Origin: Lunularia cruciata
Taxonomy: Eukaryota; Streptophyta; Marchantiopsida; Lunulariales; Lunulariaceae
Direction of reading: 5' to 3'
DNA length: 64,000 bases
Assembly (NCBI GenBank): GCA_948567375.1
Contig: OX419762.1
Location: 31,439,465-31,503,464, forward strand
Shown here: positions 43,808-57,051 of the stretch, in pieces
Layout: the number at the start of each line of letters is the position of its first letter
How positions within the stretch are numbered: the first letter of the stretch is position 1
Made by a program: the position numbers and the translations under genes
Notes under the pieces: generated by a model
Seen by the model: the letters and a program-made list of their open reading frames with translations, nothing else
Database searches by the model: none
Told to the model about the DNA's origin: nothing

Positions 43808-45855
43808 ATGACCAAGATAGCGGCAAGTAACTTTAAAGATAGCCTAGAAGCCATTGGGAAAAGAGGCAATCCAACTGGATGGATAGAGTCAAATTGGAGG
43901 CTAGTGTTGGGAAGAGAAGTTGGAGAGGAGATGGGTGCTTCTTTCTTCAAGAAGGAATACTTGGGTGAGGAGATTCAAAAGGTAAAGGAATCCGTAAGTG
44001 TGCCCAAAACAAAGAATGGATACAAGGTGGAGAATTATCACAATCCAATGAGATGAAGTATTGTGGGAAGTCTGATGGCTATCTTCAAGCCAAAGCGCAC
44101 TACTTACAGAACAAAGCATCATGCGTTATTCTTCCATTAAATGTTTGCCGAGGGGCCAATCAATTGAGCAAAGAGCTTTTACAAATGCACAAGGATGATG
44201 GTGTTAGATTGGAGGGACCAGACGTCACCCCACTACTTTGTATCATTTGCTGACCACTTTTACCTTGGGTTGAATTTGTTGTGAGGTGAGGAGAGAAACA
44301 GGGTGGTATCACATGTCCACCTAGACCTATGAAAAGACACGGATGAGAAGGAGAAGATGCACATCCGTCAGCTATGCAGCAATGATGAGCATTACCAAAA
44401 GATTGGGCAAGATCAACCACTCAAGATGTCCATTCCAAAGAGGAGGAAAAGGAATCAACCCAAGAAATGGAGTCCACCTATGTAGACTGCCAAGACAAGG
44501 ACATTGGAAGTAGCATAAAGAGTAAAGATGCAAACACCCACAACAAACAAAGAGTTAGAAGGTGAGACTGAGTCAAAGTCGGCTGAAGTGGAGGACAAAG
44601 AAGCGGAGTTAATTCTATAGAGTGATGGAGAACCTAAAGTACAGCAGTTGGAAGAAGAAGAACAGAGTTTATGGGAGTTGCAAGAAGATCTTGATCAAAT
44701 TAGAGAAGGAGAGTTATTGGGTTTGGAGTTGTTTGGGCAAGAAGAAGACACTCCATTAGAAGAGCTTAATCAAGATTTGGAAGGAGAGGAGAACTTAAAG
44801 AATGCGGCGGTGCATGTTATTCACTTGGAGGACAATGAGAGTTTGCAAGATGAGGGCTTGGTGCCGATCTAAAGATCCCGATTTTGAATGCAAGTTCAAG
44901 TGAAAGAAGTTGAAGGTAAAGAGAATAAGTTCTGAAAGAAAGAGAAGAGAGTTGTGAAGGAATGGAGTATCTTCAAGCTGTTGTGTGTTCACTATTGGTG
45001 CAGTTAGAAAGAATGAAGAAAGAGATACAGTGCACACAACCCAATGTGAAGAATGTCCTGTAGGTGTTGAAAGCAGTAGAAGAGGAGAATGCAAAATTGA
45101 GAAAATGTGTGACTAGAGGAGAAAAAGAATTGGAGACATTGCAAGTTGATGCAATATTGCAAAAGAAAATAAACAAGAATCTGCAAGAGAAATTCAAGAA
45201 GCAAGGAAGAGAATTGGTGTTGAAAGTGAAGGAAGTTATGCAAGAGAGACTTTGGTTAGAAAAGTTACAAGCCAAAGTAAGAATAGAGCAAGACAAAGGG
45301 AAGGAGTTAGTTAAAGCTAAGGAAGAAGAGCTTGATGCATTAAGACAAAAGATAGTAGCCTGGCAATGCAAATTAACCAAGTGCCATCAAGAAGAAGGAA
45401 GGTTGCAAGATCTTTTGAAGGTAGTAGAGGCAAAGATTGGTCAATATCCAAAGGAGTTAGAAGATCATACAGCGGAGTATGAGGTAGAATTGCAAATTGA
45501 ACAAGATGTAGTGCAAGTGGAGCGTGAAAGACAAAGACCGTTGGACTCAGCAGAGACTGTACTTGTTGGAGTGAAAGTGATGCTCAGCACCAAAATCAAA
45601 GTACGTTCAGAGGAGGCTAGACTACACGAGTTGAAACTTTTGGTGCAAGAGATGAGGAAGAGGCAAGTGAAGGATACCAATATGAACAAATTGTTGATTC
45701 ATCTTAGAGATCAAGTAGATAAGAAGATCAAAAAAATAAGGGAGAACATAGGTCTCAAATTAGACCTAGTAAGAGCGGATTTAGATAGTCTTCATAGTGC
45801 GTTAGAAATTAAGCAAAACATAACAGGAAGCATGATCCAAGTAGGTTTGGAATAG
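43808..45855 (+). pseudogene. U3-borne ORF region of F
   Basis: Same order as E1: MTKIAASNFKDS near 43808; KNGYKVENYHNPM near 44010-44055; an acidic Glu-rich stretch (44648-44872); then a long coiled coil (45064-45855) with EKELETLQVDAILQKK and HELKLLVQEMRKRQVKD. The coil is well preserved over about 260 codons. Function unknown. Fossil. Confidence 0.68.
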
Positions 45856-46055
45856 GTAGTCAAGGTACAAGACCCAAAGATAGGTACTTGGGAGTTGGAA
45901 GCCAAAGTAGAGGTAGACATTGGATGGGATTCATAACTGATTTGAGATAGGAACCAATGGATATGAAGAGGAAATTGTTGTTTTGGATCTGCATGTTGGA
46001 AGAGTTGTTGTTAGGGAATAGAATGTTAGTTAGATAATTGTCAAAGTGCTTAGCC

Positions 46056-46065
46056 TATTTAAAGG
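46056..46065 (+). promoter_or_regulatory. TATA-like box of F 5' LTR
   Basis: TATTTAAAGG about 0.62 kb before the LTR end; transcription would start downstream and thus exclude the U3 ORF from the 5' end of the RNA. Confidence 0.55.
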
Positions 46066-46680
46066 AGGCATTGATAGTCTTGTATTGTTCAATATTGTAA
46101 TTTTGAAGATAGATTAAGCAAAGTGTTGTCTCTTAGTGCTCATTGCTTGATCCTGATGATCCTGATGATCCTATGATGTTGGATTCCATAGCCTTGATCT
46201 TCATTCTATGTGTTTAATCCTAAGTGGAGTGCAATTGAAGCAATGCCTTGACAGATCTAAGAGGAATTGTAGTGTTGGTAGTAATTCTGCACTTTTTAGT
46301 GTAGTGCATGATTGATGCAAAGGAATTTTGATTGAGGAAGTTGTGCCTTCAGTAGAGGGGTGGAACACAATTACTAGGCAAAGTTGTTTTGCAGTGAAGT
46401 GGCCGTTTTTAGAAGAATTTAAATCATCATAATCAAAATTTGTTTGGATATAATTTGACTAAAGTTGTGATTAAGGAGTGTTAATTTATGACAAGACTAT
46501 GAGTCAGTGCTTGTTACTCTCTTCTTGGTGTGGTTCTACCTAAGAGGCTAAAGAAGAACTCAAGAAGAACCATGTTTGTGACTTTTACCTTTGTATTTGA
46601 CCAATTCTAAATTGTATCTCTATGGGAACAAACCTTTACTTACTTATTACCACAAAAGTGATACTTGTTGGGTTATCACA

Positions 46681-48190
46681 GGATTTTTGGCACCAATACC
46701 AGGGATACAAATCTTGGAAGTGGAAGAATACAAAGCCAAATTTGAAACTAGACGTTCAACCAATAGAATGTTGGCATCAAGAGAACAACGGGAAGAGAGA
46801 GCTCGTAAATAAATGTTGCACCATGAAGAAGAAGAACACCAAAAGCGCTACATCACCTTTGACAAAGCTAAGAAGGAGGCATTGGATTTGCAACTTCTTC
46901 ACAAATGTTCAAAAAGCCTTGAAAGACCTCAAGCAGAAGAAACAAGAGATTGGGTGGTGAGGCTACTTTGTGTCTCTGAATCCCAAGAAGAAGAAAGACA
47001 CAAGCAGAAAAACATATTCCCTATGACCCAATACATTGACTTCCTCAAAAGCTATCAGGGAAGCCAGTTTAATAAGAGAATGCATTTCTGAAAAGACAAC
47101 ACAAATTATGATGGAAGAATTTTTTTCAAAAATTTGCATCAATATCAAAAAGAGTCAAAAAGAGTATCAATATCTTCTTCACACAATTCTTTGACTTGTC
47201 CAAAGGGATCTCAAAGAGGCAATTGAAGATATTGAACCTCTGTCTCTGCTTGGGTTGAAGTCGACAAACCAAGAGAAGTACCACTTATCGTCAAAGACCC
47301 AACTTTGAACTTGATAAATTGGAACCCCTGGGCTGTCAACACAGCATCAATACCAGCCAGTTCCTTGGGACCATCAAGTTCAACAGTACCACATCCTGTT
47401 TGGTAGAGCCAAAGAATGACTTTGTTACCTCTTACTCAACATGTCTATCAGAAGTATAAGGGGATAGAACAAGACAAAGATCTTGATGAATTCATCAAAG
47501 AATTTGAGGTCATTTCCTTTGCCAACAAGGAACATGACTTTACAAATTGTTTGTACATTTTCCCAAGTTTGCTTCAAAAGAAGGCTTGGGGATGATCCAT
47601 GCATGTATCCCAGATGGGGTTCACACCAATAAAATTTACAACACCAGATGGCTTCCTAAAATGATTCTGAGAAGTTGATTACAATATGAATATGAGTATC
47701 TTTGTGGCACTCAACAATTTGGATAAAGGGAAGAAGGATAGAGGGATAGAAGTTGAGAGACTACTCTGAGTAGTTCATGGCCTTCTTGAACCAAGTTTTG
47801 AAGCAATCTGGTGTGGTGGATTACTCCAATGCCCAAGCCACCACTTGGTTACTTGAAGGATTATCACCGAAGATTTGTATCTTTGCTAGGGAGAGGAATG
47901 TAACTTCCCTAGACAAAGTCCTCGAACAAGTTGCCCACTACAAGGTGGTCCAATCTCATTCTCCCAAAAACAAAAGAAATAGGGAGAAGAAAAGCAAGAA
48001 GCCCAAACAAAGAGCTTCTTGTAGTACCTCCTTTTCTTTGGAAGAATCCTCCATGTCTTCAAGTTCTTCAAAATCCAAAGAAGATCAAAGCCGAGAAGAA
48101 TACAAAGGCAAGGAGGAAAGAAACCAGTAACATCTCTAGCAAAAAGTGTAAATAAGATGGACAATAATCTGAAGACTTTGATTTAAGAGT
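46681..48190 (+). pseudogene. F gag remnant
   Basis: Begins right after the 5' LTR (no clear separate leader; a standard PBS was not recognised). Segments include EEEHQKRYITFDKAKKEAL near 46830 and FLNQVLKQSGVVDYSN near 47780, with ATTWLLEGLSPKI near 47838, typical of plant gag C-terminal helices. A Lys/Ser-rich tail follows (48000-48130). Fossil. Confidence 0.7.
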
Positions 48191-48199
48191 TTGTGGATT

Positions 48200-48805
48200 T
48201 TAAGATCAGATGATTGGGGCTAAGGACCAAAGAAAGCTTCCTTCATTTGGCAGACCAAATGTATGGTGCACTGCATGTGGCAAATCAGGCCATGCTAATA
48301 TGGAGTGTGTGACCCGCATTGCATTTCCAATGCAAAAAATTGATTGGGTTCTAGACTGGGACCAAAGTGAGGAAGAAGAGGCAATGTACCAAACCCAAGA
48401 TGTATAGCTCAATCAAGCACATCTTATCAAGGTCCAAGGTATGGACCAAGGGAATACAACAACAACAATGCTCTCCCATGAAGACCATAGATAGATGGCC
48501 AAAATAGGCCTCAAAATGTTGCATCGGGTGCCTATTATAATTGTGGCTTTATAGGCTATTTGTCTCCAAATTGCCCTAAGCTAAGGCGTCAAGTTGGGTA
48601 TGTTCCACTCTATGGAAATTGTAAAGGATCGGGCCACACTGGAAATCAGTGCCCACAACTACCTAACCGAAAGCCACCGGTGAAGTGCATACATACCCTA
48701 GTTGAGCACGTTGTGCTCCAGTCAAAAGGGGATACAAATGTAAATTGTATAACACTTGAGGAGGCTCTCCTCCTCAAGACCTCAAGGAGGAAGTCAGACT
48801 TCTGA
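48200..48805 (+). pseudogene. F zinc-knuckle cluster
   Basis: Three knuckle-like units: CTACGKSGHANMEC (48269-48310, perfect CX2CX4HX4C), a CGFIGYLSPNC-like unit near 48540-48580, and CKGSGHTGNQC near 48620-48655. Nucleocapsid part of gag, for RNA binding. Fossil. Confidence 0.8.
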
Positions 48806-49199
48806 AGGCGAATGGCCAAACCTCAAAATTTTGAAGGTTGAGACACGCATGGGTAAGAAGAAGCATGATTCCAAAGAAGCAAGTACTACTTCTTTGTCTT
48901 TATGAAAGGTAGAGAGACTGCACCCAAAAGCTATCCTTTCTGCAAAGAAGGAAAAGATTCTAGCTAAAGCTTTGCAAAAGGAAATCAAAGAAGCAATACA
49001 ATGAACTCAGGAAATGAGTTTGGAGGAGGATACAAACATGAAGCCTCTTGTGTTTTTGGCGGACATCAGATCTGAAGTAAAGGATCTGATTTGAGCCAAG
49101 GTGGGTTAACCCAAAGAACCTCAGGCCAAGACCATTGGTACTCCAATCACCATTTTGAAGTGCCTCAAAGTCCAATTTGAAGAGGAAAGACTTCAAACC

Positions 49200-49640
49200 C
49201 AAAGACAAAGGTGAAGAAGGTGAAGTTGTGGGGAGTACTCCAATATGATATTGTGGCAGATTTGGCATCCAAAAAAGTAGATGTAACATTTAAGCAACTA
49301 TGGGAGGACAACAAGTTGTACAAGAAATATCTGAGTGTAGCCCTCAAGAAAGTAAGGGTGATGATTAAGAGGGACTTACCAGCAATCTATTGTATTGAAC
49401 AAGAAGATTTGGGATCTGCCAAAGTAGATGTAGAGATCACAAGTTGCATGATAACATCAATATCCATTGATTTGGTTCTGGTGTTAATGTCATGATGGAA
49501 GATACTACAAACCGGTTGGGGTATCATACCTTTTAGCCAACATCCCAAATTCTGAAGTTTGCAAATCAGACCAAGAGACTGCCTTTGGGCATGCTGTTGA
49601 ATATTACTACAATCATTGGAGGGGTGCACTTCAAAAGTTG
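49200..49640 (+). pseudogene. F aspartic protease remnant
   Basis: ISIDFGSGVNVMMED near 49459-49503 matches the retropepsin block (D-x-G-S-G-V-N) of Tat/Athila-type elements. Position between knuckles and RT fits. Fossil. Confidence 0.65.
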
Positions 49641-49956
49641 AGGTTCAAGGACATCTCGTCCAAAGACCAAAAGCTAATGACTATGAGTTGGATGAAGGTT
49701 CTCCACCTTGTGAAAACAACTTCATCATAAGACAAAGACAAATCCAAATATGCATTATCTTTGTCTTTAGACGACTCTAAAGAAGAAGTCCAAGTCAATT
49801 ACTTGGAGTGCTACAACGTAGAGGTCAAAGATAAAGATCCATATGATTGGTGAAAGCAATTTGGAGGAAGGGGGTTTGACTGTAGTTTGACTTGGTTTAA
49901 GCCAATTTAGTCATGTTGAAGGAGTCATTAACCCCAATGACCGTCAAGATGTTATC

Positions 49957-51086
49957 TTGGATGAAGGAAAAATTTTGAAGATTTTGAAGATAGTCACTTT
50001 GGAGGAGTTAGCAAGATACACTGCCTTATTTATTGAGTACCAAGATGTATTCACCTGGTCTATTGATCACATGTTGGGTATTCCATGCCAATTTGGAGAA
50101 CATCAGATTGATCTTGTTGAAGGGGCAGTTCTGGTTTGGCAAAGACAATACCGCCTGAACCCAAAGTACTCATTTTTAGTGAAAGACAAAATTGATAGGT
50201 ACTTAGGGGCCGGAATAATTTTTCCTATCTTGAGTAATGAGTGGGTTTCCCCCATTGTCATTGCTCCAAAGAATAAGATTGAGAAGAATTGAGTGTGCCA
50301 AGATTTTTGCAAGCTGAATGTAATCACGAGGAAGGATTATCATCCCTTGCCTTTCATTGATACAATTTTGGACCAAGTAGCTGGTCATCCTTGTTACAAT
50401 TTTCAAGCTTTAATCAAGTATCCATCCAAGAAGAGGACAAGGAAAAAACCACATTCACTACAGATTGGGGCACTTTTGCTTACAATCAAATCTCCTTCGG
50501 GTTGTGCAATGCTCTTGCTACTTTCTAACAAATGATGAATGCAATCTTCAAATATTTTCTATGCAAATTTGTGGAAGTCTTCATTGATGATTTTTGTGTG
50601 TTTGGGCAAAGAGAAGTACATGTGGATTACCTTTGGCAAACTTTTGAAAGGTGTCATTTTTCCGGCTTGTCATTACACTTAGAGAAATGCTTCTTTGCAA
50701 TGAAGGAAGGAATTCTTCTAGGGCATCGGGTTTCAAGCCAAGGTATTGAAGTTGATGTTAAGAAGGTGAAAGTCATCTCAGCTTTGGAATCCCCTAAAAG
50801 CATTCAAGAGTTGAGTGCCTTCTTAGGACATGTTGAATATTATAGATGCTTCATATCAAATTACGCATTGTTTGCTACACCATTAATAAAGCTTCTAATT
50901 AAATCCAAAGACTACTTGTGGGAAGAAGAACAAGAAAAAGCTTTCCAAGAGTTGAAGAAGAAACTGGTTGAAGCACTAGTATTGAGGCCCCCAAATTGGG
51001 AGATGCCTTTTCATATGTATGTGGATACTTTGTCCATGGCAATCAGAGTTGTCTTAAGCCAAAAAGATGAGAAGAAGAAGGATTAA
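49957..51086 (+). pseudogene. F reverse transcriptase remnant
   Basis: The N-terminal connector has YQDVFTWSIDHMLGI near 50038-50082 and HQIDLVEGA near 50103. Palm blocks are WVSPIVIAPK near 50241, CKLNVITRKDYHPLPFID near 50308-50360 and the catalytic VFIDDFCVFG near 50577-50605. The thumb and connection follow: LLGHRVSSQGIEV near 50717 and ELSAFLGHVEYYRCF near 50810-50855. Fossil. Confidence 0.9.
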
Positions 51087-51338
51087 CCGATTTACTATGC
51101 CAGCCAATAGCTTTCAGTTTCAGAAAAGAATTATTCAACAATTGAAAGAGAAGCACTTGGAATGGTGTATACCTGCAAAAAAATTTGCCATTATTTATTA
51201 GGATACAAGTTTGTCTTTTATGTGGACCATTACGCTTTGCACCATTTGGTCAAGAACGTAGATTTGTCTAGGCAAATTGCAAGATGGATCTTGTTATTGC
51301 AAGAATTCACATATACTATATAAGTACAAAAGGGAGAT
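51087..51338 (+). pseudogene. F RNase H remnant
   Basis: Sequence corresponding to the STIEREALGMVY and FYVDHYALHHLV blocks (near 51140-51250) and RQIARWILLLQEF (near 51270-51310), the standard end of gypsy RNase H. Fossil. Confidence 0.8.
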
Positions 51339-52400
51339 TTGTATTCAAATGCGGGCTTCCTATCCAGGTTTGAAACTCAAGACCAAGAGGGAGAAGTCAA
51401 TGACTGGTTCCCTAATAAAGAATTATATCATTTGATGGCAATGCAAAGTACAAGGTATGCGGCCAAATATCACTATCTGCATACTCTCCATTGTCTTGAA
51501 GGACTAGACCCGGAACAAAGGGTAGTATTTCTTAGGAAAATAGAGCTATACCAGCTAAAACACAACATTTTATTTAAAATAGGCAAAGACAAAGTACTTT
51601 GGAGATGCTTGGAAGCATACAAAGTCATAGGAGTAATCGAGTCCTTACACTTGGAAGCATCAAGAGGACACTATGCCCTAAAGAATACTGTAAAGAAGAT
51701 TCTTTCATCAGGGTATTGGTGGCCTACAATGTATAAGGACACTGATGCTCATTTCTGTAGTTGTGATGCTTGTCAAAGAAGAGGGAAGTTGGCGGCTACA
51801 TCCCAATGGCCTTTGAGACCCATTTTGCCATTTGCTCCATTTGAAAAATGGGGCATTGATTTTGCGGGTCCAACCCAACTGGTAACCTGATTCACAAGGA
51901 AGAGATACATCTTGGTGTGCACTGATTATGCTACCAAGATTGTCAAAGCCAAGGCAACTTGGAGAGATGATGCGGAAATAGTTGCAGAATTTTTCTTCCA
52001 AAACATCATTTCACATTACGGATGTCCTTTGGGATTGGTAAGTGATTGGAGGACCCATCTTGTGAACTCCATGGTAGATAGGTTAACCAAGTACTTCTGG
52101 ATAAAACATCAAAAGATGATTCCTTACAACCCCAAAGAAAATGGACTAACGGAGAAAGCCAATGAATTGTTATGTAAAATCTTGAATAAAGTGATAGTCA
52201 ATTATGCCTATGATTGGGACACAAAGTTACTTGTAGCATTGTGCACATATCAAATGACTAAAAATATTACCACCAAACAAATGCCTTACTTCTTGACATA
52301 TGGATTGTATTCCATACTAAGAGTTGAATTTGAAGTATCGACATATTGGATTCTATATGACAAATGGTTGTCAGAAGAAGAAAGCCAGGATCTTTAGATC
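51339..52400 (+). pseudogene. F integrase remnant
   Basis: HHCC region: SLHLEASRGHYALKNT near 51645-51690 and CSCDACQRRGK near 51758-51790. Core: KWGIDFAGPTQL near 51847-51883, VCTDYATKIVKAKATW near 51915-51962, GLVSDWRTHLVNS near 52033-52070 and NGLTEKANELLCKILNKV near 52141-52195. Tail: PYFLTYG near 52285. DDE integrase of the Tat/Athila-like branch. Fossil. Confidence 0.9.
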
Positions 52401-52756
52401 CATCAACTATTGTGGTTAGATGAGAAAAGAAAAAATGCAATGCAAACCACAAAGGAAGTGCAAGAACAGAGGAAAGTCAAGCACAATAAGCAAATTAAGC
52501 CTATTATTGTTTAGGAGTGTGATTTGGTGTTGTTATACAATAATTGCTGTATATTTTTTCTGGGCAAGCAGCACCTGAGGTGGATAGGGCCATACCATGC
52601 ATTGCACATTATGATAATGGCTCTATTCAACTTGCAGACCTAGAGAGCAATCCATTTGCAACCAGAGTGAACAGGTGGATAGTTCAAAAATATTGGACCA
52701 CCAACCCAGCTTTGTATCAAGAAGATACTATTGTTGTTTGCAAGGACGCTCACATT

Positions 52757-52770
52757 TGAGGGAGGAGGTA
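52757..52770 (+). promoter_or_regulatory. F polypurine tract
   Basis: TGAGGGAGGAGGTA directly before the 3' LTR start at 52771. Confidence 0.75.
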
Positions 52771-53402
52771 TGTCGTACCCATATTTTTTGGTTTTGGTTA
52801 GTTTTGTATAGTTGACAAGGAATTGGATCCATTTCAGGCAAAGAAGAGGGAGAAAGCAAGTTTTTGGCAAACCCAAAGAAATATTACTTTGGGTCAAAAC
52901 CTATCAATTTTCAGGTTAGAATGGGCAGAACCAAAGCCAAGGTAAGAAGACTTCACCTTGGGGTGATCAACCCAATGCAAAGAAAGTGTAACAAGTTTTC
53001 TTTGGACTGCAAATCAAGAATGGTTATGAAATGGCAAGACCGGTGTGTGCATTGATAGTGACAAGAGGAGCTCATGCAGAAGGTTTGATTAATCAGTCAA
53101 AGTCTAGCTGAAGAATGATGGAGAATTGCATCATTATAAAAACAAGGCTTACCATGGCAATTGAAGAACCCTAAAGAAATATCATGTGCCCTTGAGAAGT
53201 CATGTAGAGGAATTCCATGTAGTTTATTGTGAGAGTATTGCAGCAGAGGGATGGTAAGTGCAAGTCAATGTGCTTGCTGGATGCTGGATCCCATAGCTTT
53301 GATCTTCATTCTGTGTGTTTGATCTTAAGTGAAGTGCAATCAAAGTAATGCCTTGATAGATCTGAGAGGAATTGTAGTGTTGGTAGTATTTTGCATTTGT
53401 GA
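52771..53402 (+). repeat. F 3' LTR remnant
   Basis: Its first part matches 43104-43560. Its later part matches the R/U5 side of the LTR (compare 28040-28190). It is about 0.6 kb against 3.6 kb for the 5' LTR and lacks the canonical end, so no TSD for F can be given. Confidence 0.75.
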
Positions 53403-56400
53403 GTTGTAATTGCTATCCATAGCAAATAACTTTCTAATGGGGTTGTGGGTGACCATGGGGGAGTGTTGTAGTGCCCACTTTTTTGCAAAAGGTGTAATTT
53501 TTTTTGCTTTACTTCTTTTTTATAAAGACAGAGCAAGCTATTTTCATGTTCATGGAAAGAAACCACTTGTATAGGTATTCTTTGGATTCCATCTATGTAC
53601 TTGTTTGAATATGAAGAAGACATCACCAAAGATATATTCAATACAAAGAAGAATTCAAATCCAAAGAGGTGTTAGAACCAAAGAAGAAAAGTATGATAAA
53701 TCTGTAGAACCAAAGAACCAAAGATCATATGCCAATTTGAATTGCATCGCTACCTAAATAAAAAAAAATTATTACCAAGGACCATTAGTACCCATTAGAG
53801 AGTTCTCATGTGGGGAAAATGAGGGCTCAACCATTAATAAAGAATCTGAGGACCATTAATAAAGAATCCCTAGCTATAAACTAAGTGCCAACCTAGTAAT
53901 CTCATCCCTTGCCATAAATTTTCAAGAACATTTGAGCAATCTTAACCCCTTTATAGTTGATAGTTCTTTAAAATTGCAGTGTTATTGGTAGAAAGATGGT
54001 TTAAGCAAGAAAGGCCATGAAGAAGATCTCTAAGGTGATCCTTTGATCCCTAAGAATAGACAAATGAGCAATGAGATCAAAGGAGTGATTTACCCCATAG
54101 CATACATGCAATGTTCTTGCTTTGGAATTGGGAGTTGGCTTAACTTGCCATCATTCTAGAGATGAGGAGGAGTAACAAGAGAGAAATTGGCAACTTCAAG
54201 TGTAATCCTTACAATTGGTGAGAAGAGTACTAGAGAACATTGCTAGGATGTGACACAGATCCCTCAAGAGCAATGGCCCTAAACACCAAGTTTGGGGACA
54301 TGGGACAAGAATTCAATGTAAAGATCATTGCGTGATGGCCTCTCCTTTGCACAAAATATATCTACTAGTAACTTACAAGGATCCTAATTCTAGGTATATA
54401 GTTCAGTCCATTATGAAACTATTTTGCCCAATGTACTCCACCTACTTAACCATCAACCATCTTATCTATTTCAAATAGTTATACCAAGAGGAACTTGTAA
54501 ATTGGGCCTACTATTTTACTAGTAAACCTGCTCTATGATCAAGGAATTTGAGGAGGACAAGAGGAGCCACCTACCTCATCCTATTTTCACTTCATGTTTA
54601 TATGAGTTTGGATTTGCTAAAGGAAGATGAGAGAGCAATTTTGGCAATCATTTCATTGTAGAAGAGTATTTTGTAGTTCAACCCAAAGGACAATCAAGAA
54701 CCACCTAGATGCAAATGTACAGTTTGCAAAGTATGGTAAATTTGTGGAAGTAAAGGAAATAGTAGTATAAATCACACCAAAGAAGAAGAAGCATTCTTCA
54801 TTGAGCAACATTCCAAAGAAGGCACCATGAGAACAAGAAAGAATTCTCAAATAGTAGATTTTTTTGCATTCAAAGATGAAGGAGGCAAAGAGTAGCTCAT
54901 ACTACAATAGACCAAATCAAATTCAAGAGAAGATGGAGAAGACTATGTAGATATGAAGTTATCTCCACAAGAAGAAGTACAGACCAAATAAGAAGAGGTC
55001 ATGGCTGAAGAACACAAAGATCAAAAAGATTTTTGACATCAAGAACTTGGAAGTTTGGCCCAAGCAAAATAGAATGATGGCAATAAAGGAGAAGAGGAGG
55101 ATCAAGTGGATGTAGAAGAAGACATTGAAGAGTTTCTAACAACAACACACCAAGAAGATGCACATGTAATCAGCAAAGTTTTGGCCCCACCTATACTAAA
55201 TAGAGTAGACTTTATTGTCAATTTGGTTGGACCTACATTGAGGTTCTTAAGATAATCTTGCATTAATATCAAGAAGAGTGGCTAGATGCAATGGCTACCC
55301 TTCATTAGTCTAGAGGCTAAATATAAATGGGTATGCATTGGAATTGAAGATTGTGCAAGTGGAAGGAGTACATGGAAAATCCAAGGAACCTTTACAAAGA
55401 AGATTGCAGGAAGGTAAATGTTCTTGTACAAGAGACCCATTGATTGAATAGGTAGAACACCTCTCTTATCACAAAGCATAAATCCTTAGACGTCTAAAGA
55501 CTTCAACAAGAATTGAGTGCTTTTGGTTTGAAGGAAAACACAAGCAACAAGAGTACAAAGAAGAGCTATAGACGAAGGATATAGAGAATGTAAGCATCCA
55601 AGGTAAGTTTGAAAGTTAGAAGGTAAGAATAGACACCTTGGAGTTGCAAATGGCCAAGTATTGGAAGGAGGTGGTAATATAGATTGAGGCCCTATAAGAA
55701 GAGCTTACAAGTGAAAGGGAGAAGCAAGCAACAAATATGCAAAAGATCATTCAAGAAATAACTACCAAAGTCACTACAAGTGAGTGCAAAGTGAAGAAGC
55801 TAAAGGTGATCAAGGATTTAGAAGATCTTTAGATTACATTGATAGAACTTAAGGAAGAAGCAGCAATAGGTAGGATAAACAAGGCTAAGCTTCACAAGCT
55901 GAAGTTATTGGCTCAAACTCTTAGTGCTCAAGTCTACAAAGACCCAAATATAGAGCGGCTATCCCTAAAATTGAGGGAGCATGTAGATAGGAAGTTGCAA
56001 GAAACTTGTGATATAGTAGTGTTAGAAATCTCAGAGATAACTGAAATCCTCTTTAGGAAAATAAGAGGCAAAGGTAGTTCATTGTAGTGGTTTTGTCCAG
56101 AACCTTCATTGAATCAAGATTCTTTGTAGTTGTAAAGTAACTTTGCAATTGCATGATACTTTGGAGTAGGAAGAATATGTCCAAAGATGGCAAAGTAGAG
56201 TTTCTTTGGAGAGGAGTAAAAAATTTCACAATATTTTTGTTAGTAATTTAGCAATGTATATATCAGCAAGGTAGGATCAGACAAGAAAATAGAATCCAAT
56301 ATGTACAATCTAGATGCAAAGAAGTGCTATCTTGGTAGATCCTTGCACTTACTCAGCTATCATATTTCTTTGGTTCTAGTAGGAGAGAAGTAGGAGAGAC

Positions 56401-57051
56401 TATTTAAGGCTTTCTGTCACTGTAAATATTCATTCAGTCCATATATTTTTAATAAATCAAAAGAGCACAAAGCTCTTTGTTTATTTTACTTATTTTGACA
56501 ATTGGTTGTATGTCTTTGATAAGTAATGGCAAGGAATCTTTGTAGTAGGAACACAATTAGCTAAGTGTTTGTTATAACTAGTGCTTGAGGCTAGGGTGTT
56601 GGATCCTTAGTAGTTTGGAAGGAATGGAGCAATGCCTTGATATGTCTTGAATGAGCTATAATGTTGAAAGTACCAAAAAATCAAAAAGCAAAGAATAATT
56701 ACCAATGCAAAGTACCTTTGAAATTGAGACGTCTATTAAGGGTAGAATGAAGTCTTTAGAGATGATTTCTTTGTAGTAGAAGTAGTCTCTTCAAAGTGAC
56801 TAGATCATCTCCTTCAAGGAATAGTTGGAACTTATTACACTTGAAAGTGATTTTGGAGTTTTCTTTCTATCATAATGTACCAAATTTGGTGACACTCCAC
56901 TCTTCTAGGAGTGGTTCTTGTCCAAGAGGTTAATAGGTAACAATAAAGAACTATAGCATTGATACTTCTCTTCAAATCTAGCCATTTCTGACCCGTATCT
57001 CTATGGGGATGATCTATTTCTTGCTATTATGCTGTAAATTGGACGACACAT
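53403..57051 (+). mobile_element. H: tail of an F-related element with giant 3' LTR (E4)
   Basis: A short internal tail with a purine tract (CATGGGGGAGTG, near 53454-53465) precedes an LTR starting TGTAGTGCCCAC at 53467. The LTR has a TATTTAAGG box at 56401 and ends GGACGACACA at 57051. It is clearly related to, but more diverged than, E1 and F. No pol of its own is present, and no TSD was found. Confidence 0.65.
55500..56090 (+). pseudogene. U3-borne coiled-coil remnant in H
   Basis: Charged coil ending with LHKLKLLAQTLSAQVYKD and LREHVDRKLQE (55839-56087), the same block as LHELKLLVQETRK in E1. It lies 300 bases before the TATA-like box. Fossil. Confidence 0.55.

Larger units (their letters stand above)
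43104..46680 (+). repeat. F 5' LTR (3.6 kb, with ORF in U3)
   Basis: TGTGGTACCCACA to GGGTTATCACA. The first 330 bases match the 3' LTR start at 52771. U3 is about 2.95 kb long up to the box at 46056. Confidence 0.85.
43104..53402 (+). mobile_element. F: Ty3/gypsy element (Tat/Athila-like) with giant 5' LTR
   Basis: 5' LTR 43104-46680 (3577 bp); gag, three zinc knuckles, protease, RT, RNase H and integrase between 46681 and 52400; PPT and a much shorter 3' LTR remnant (52771-53402). It has no chromodomain, and the integrase has the AYQ-type tail pattern TYQMTKNITTKQMPYFLTYG, as in the Tat/Athila group. Its LTR identifies E1, E2 and E0 as solo or partial LTRs of the same family. It is broken many times. 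Confidence 0.85.
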
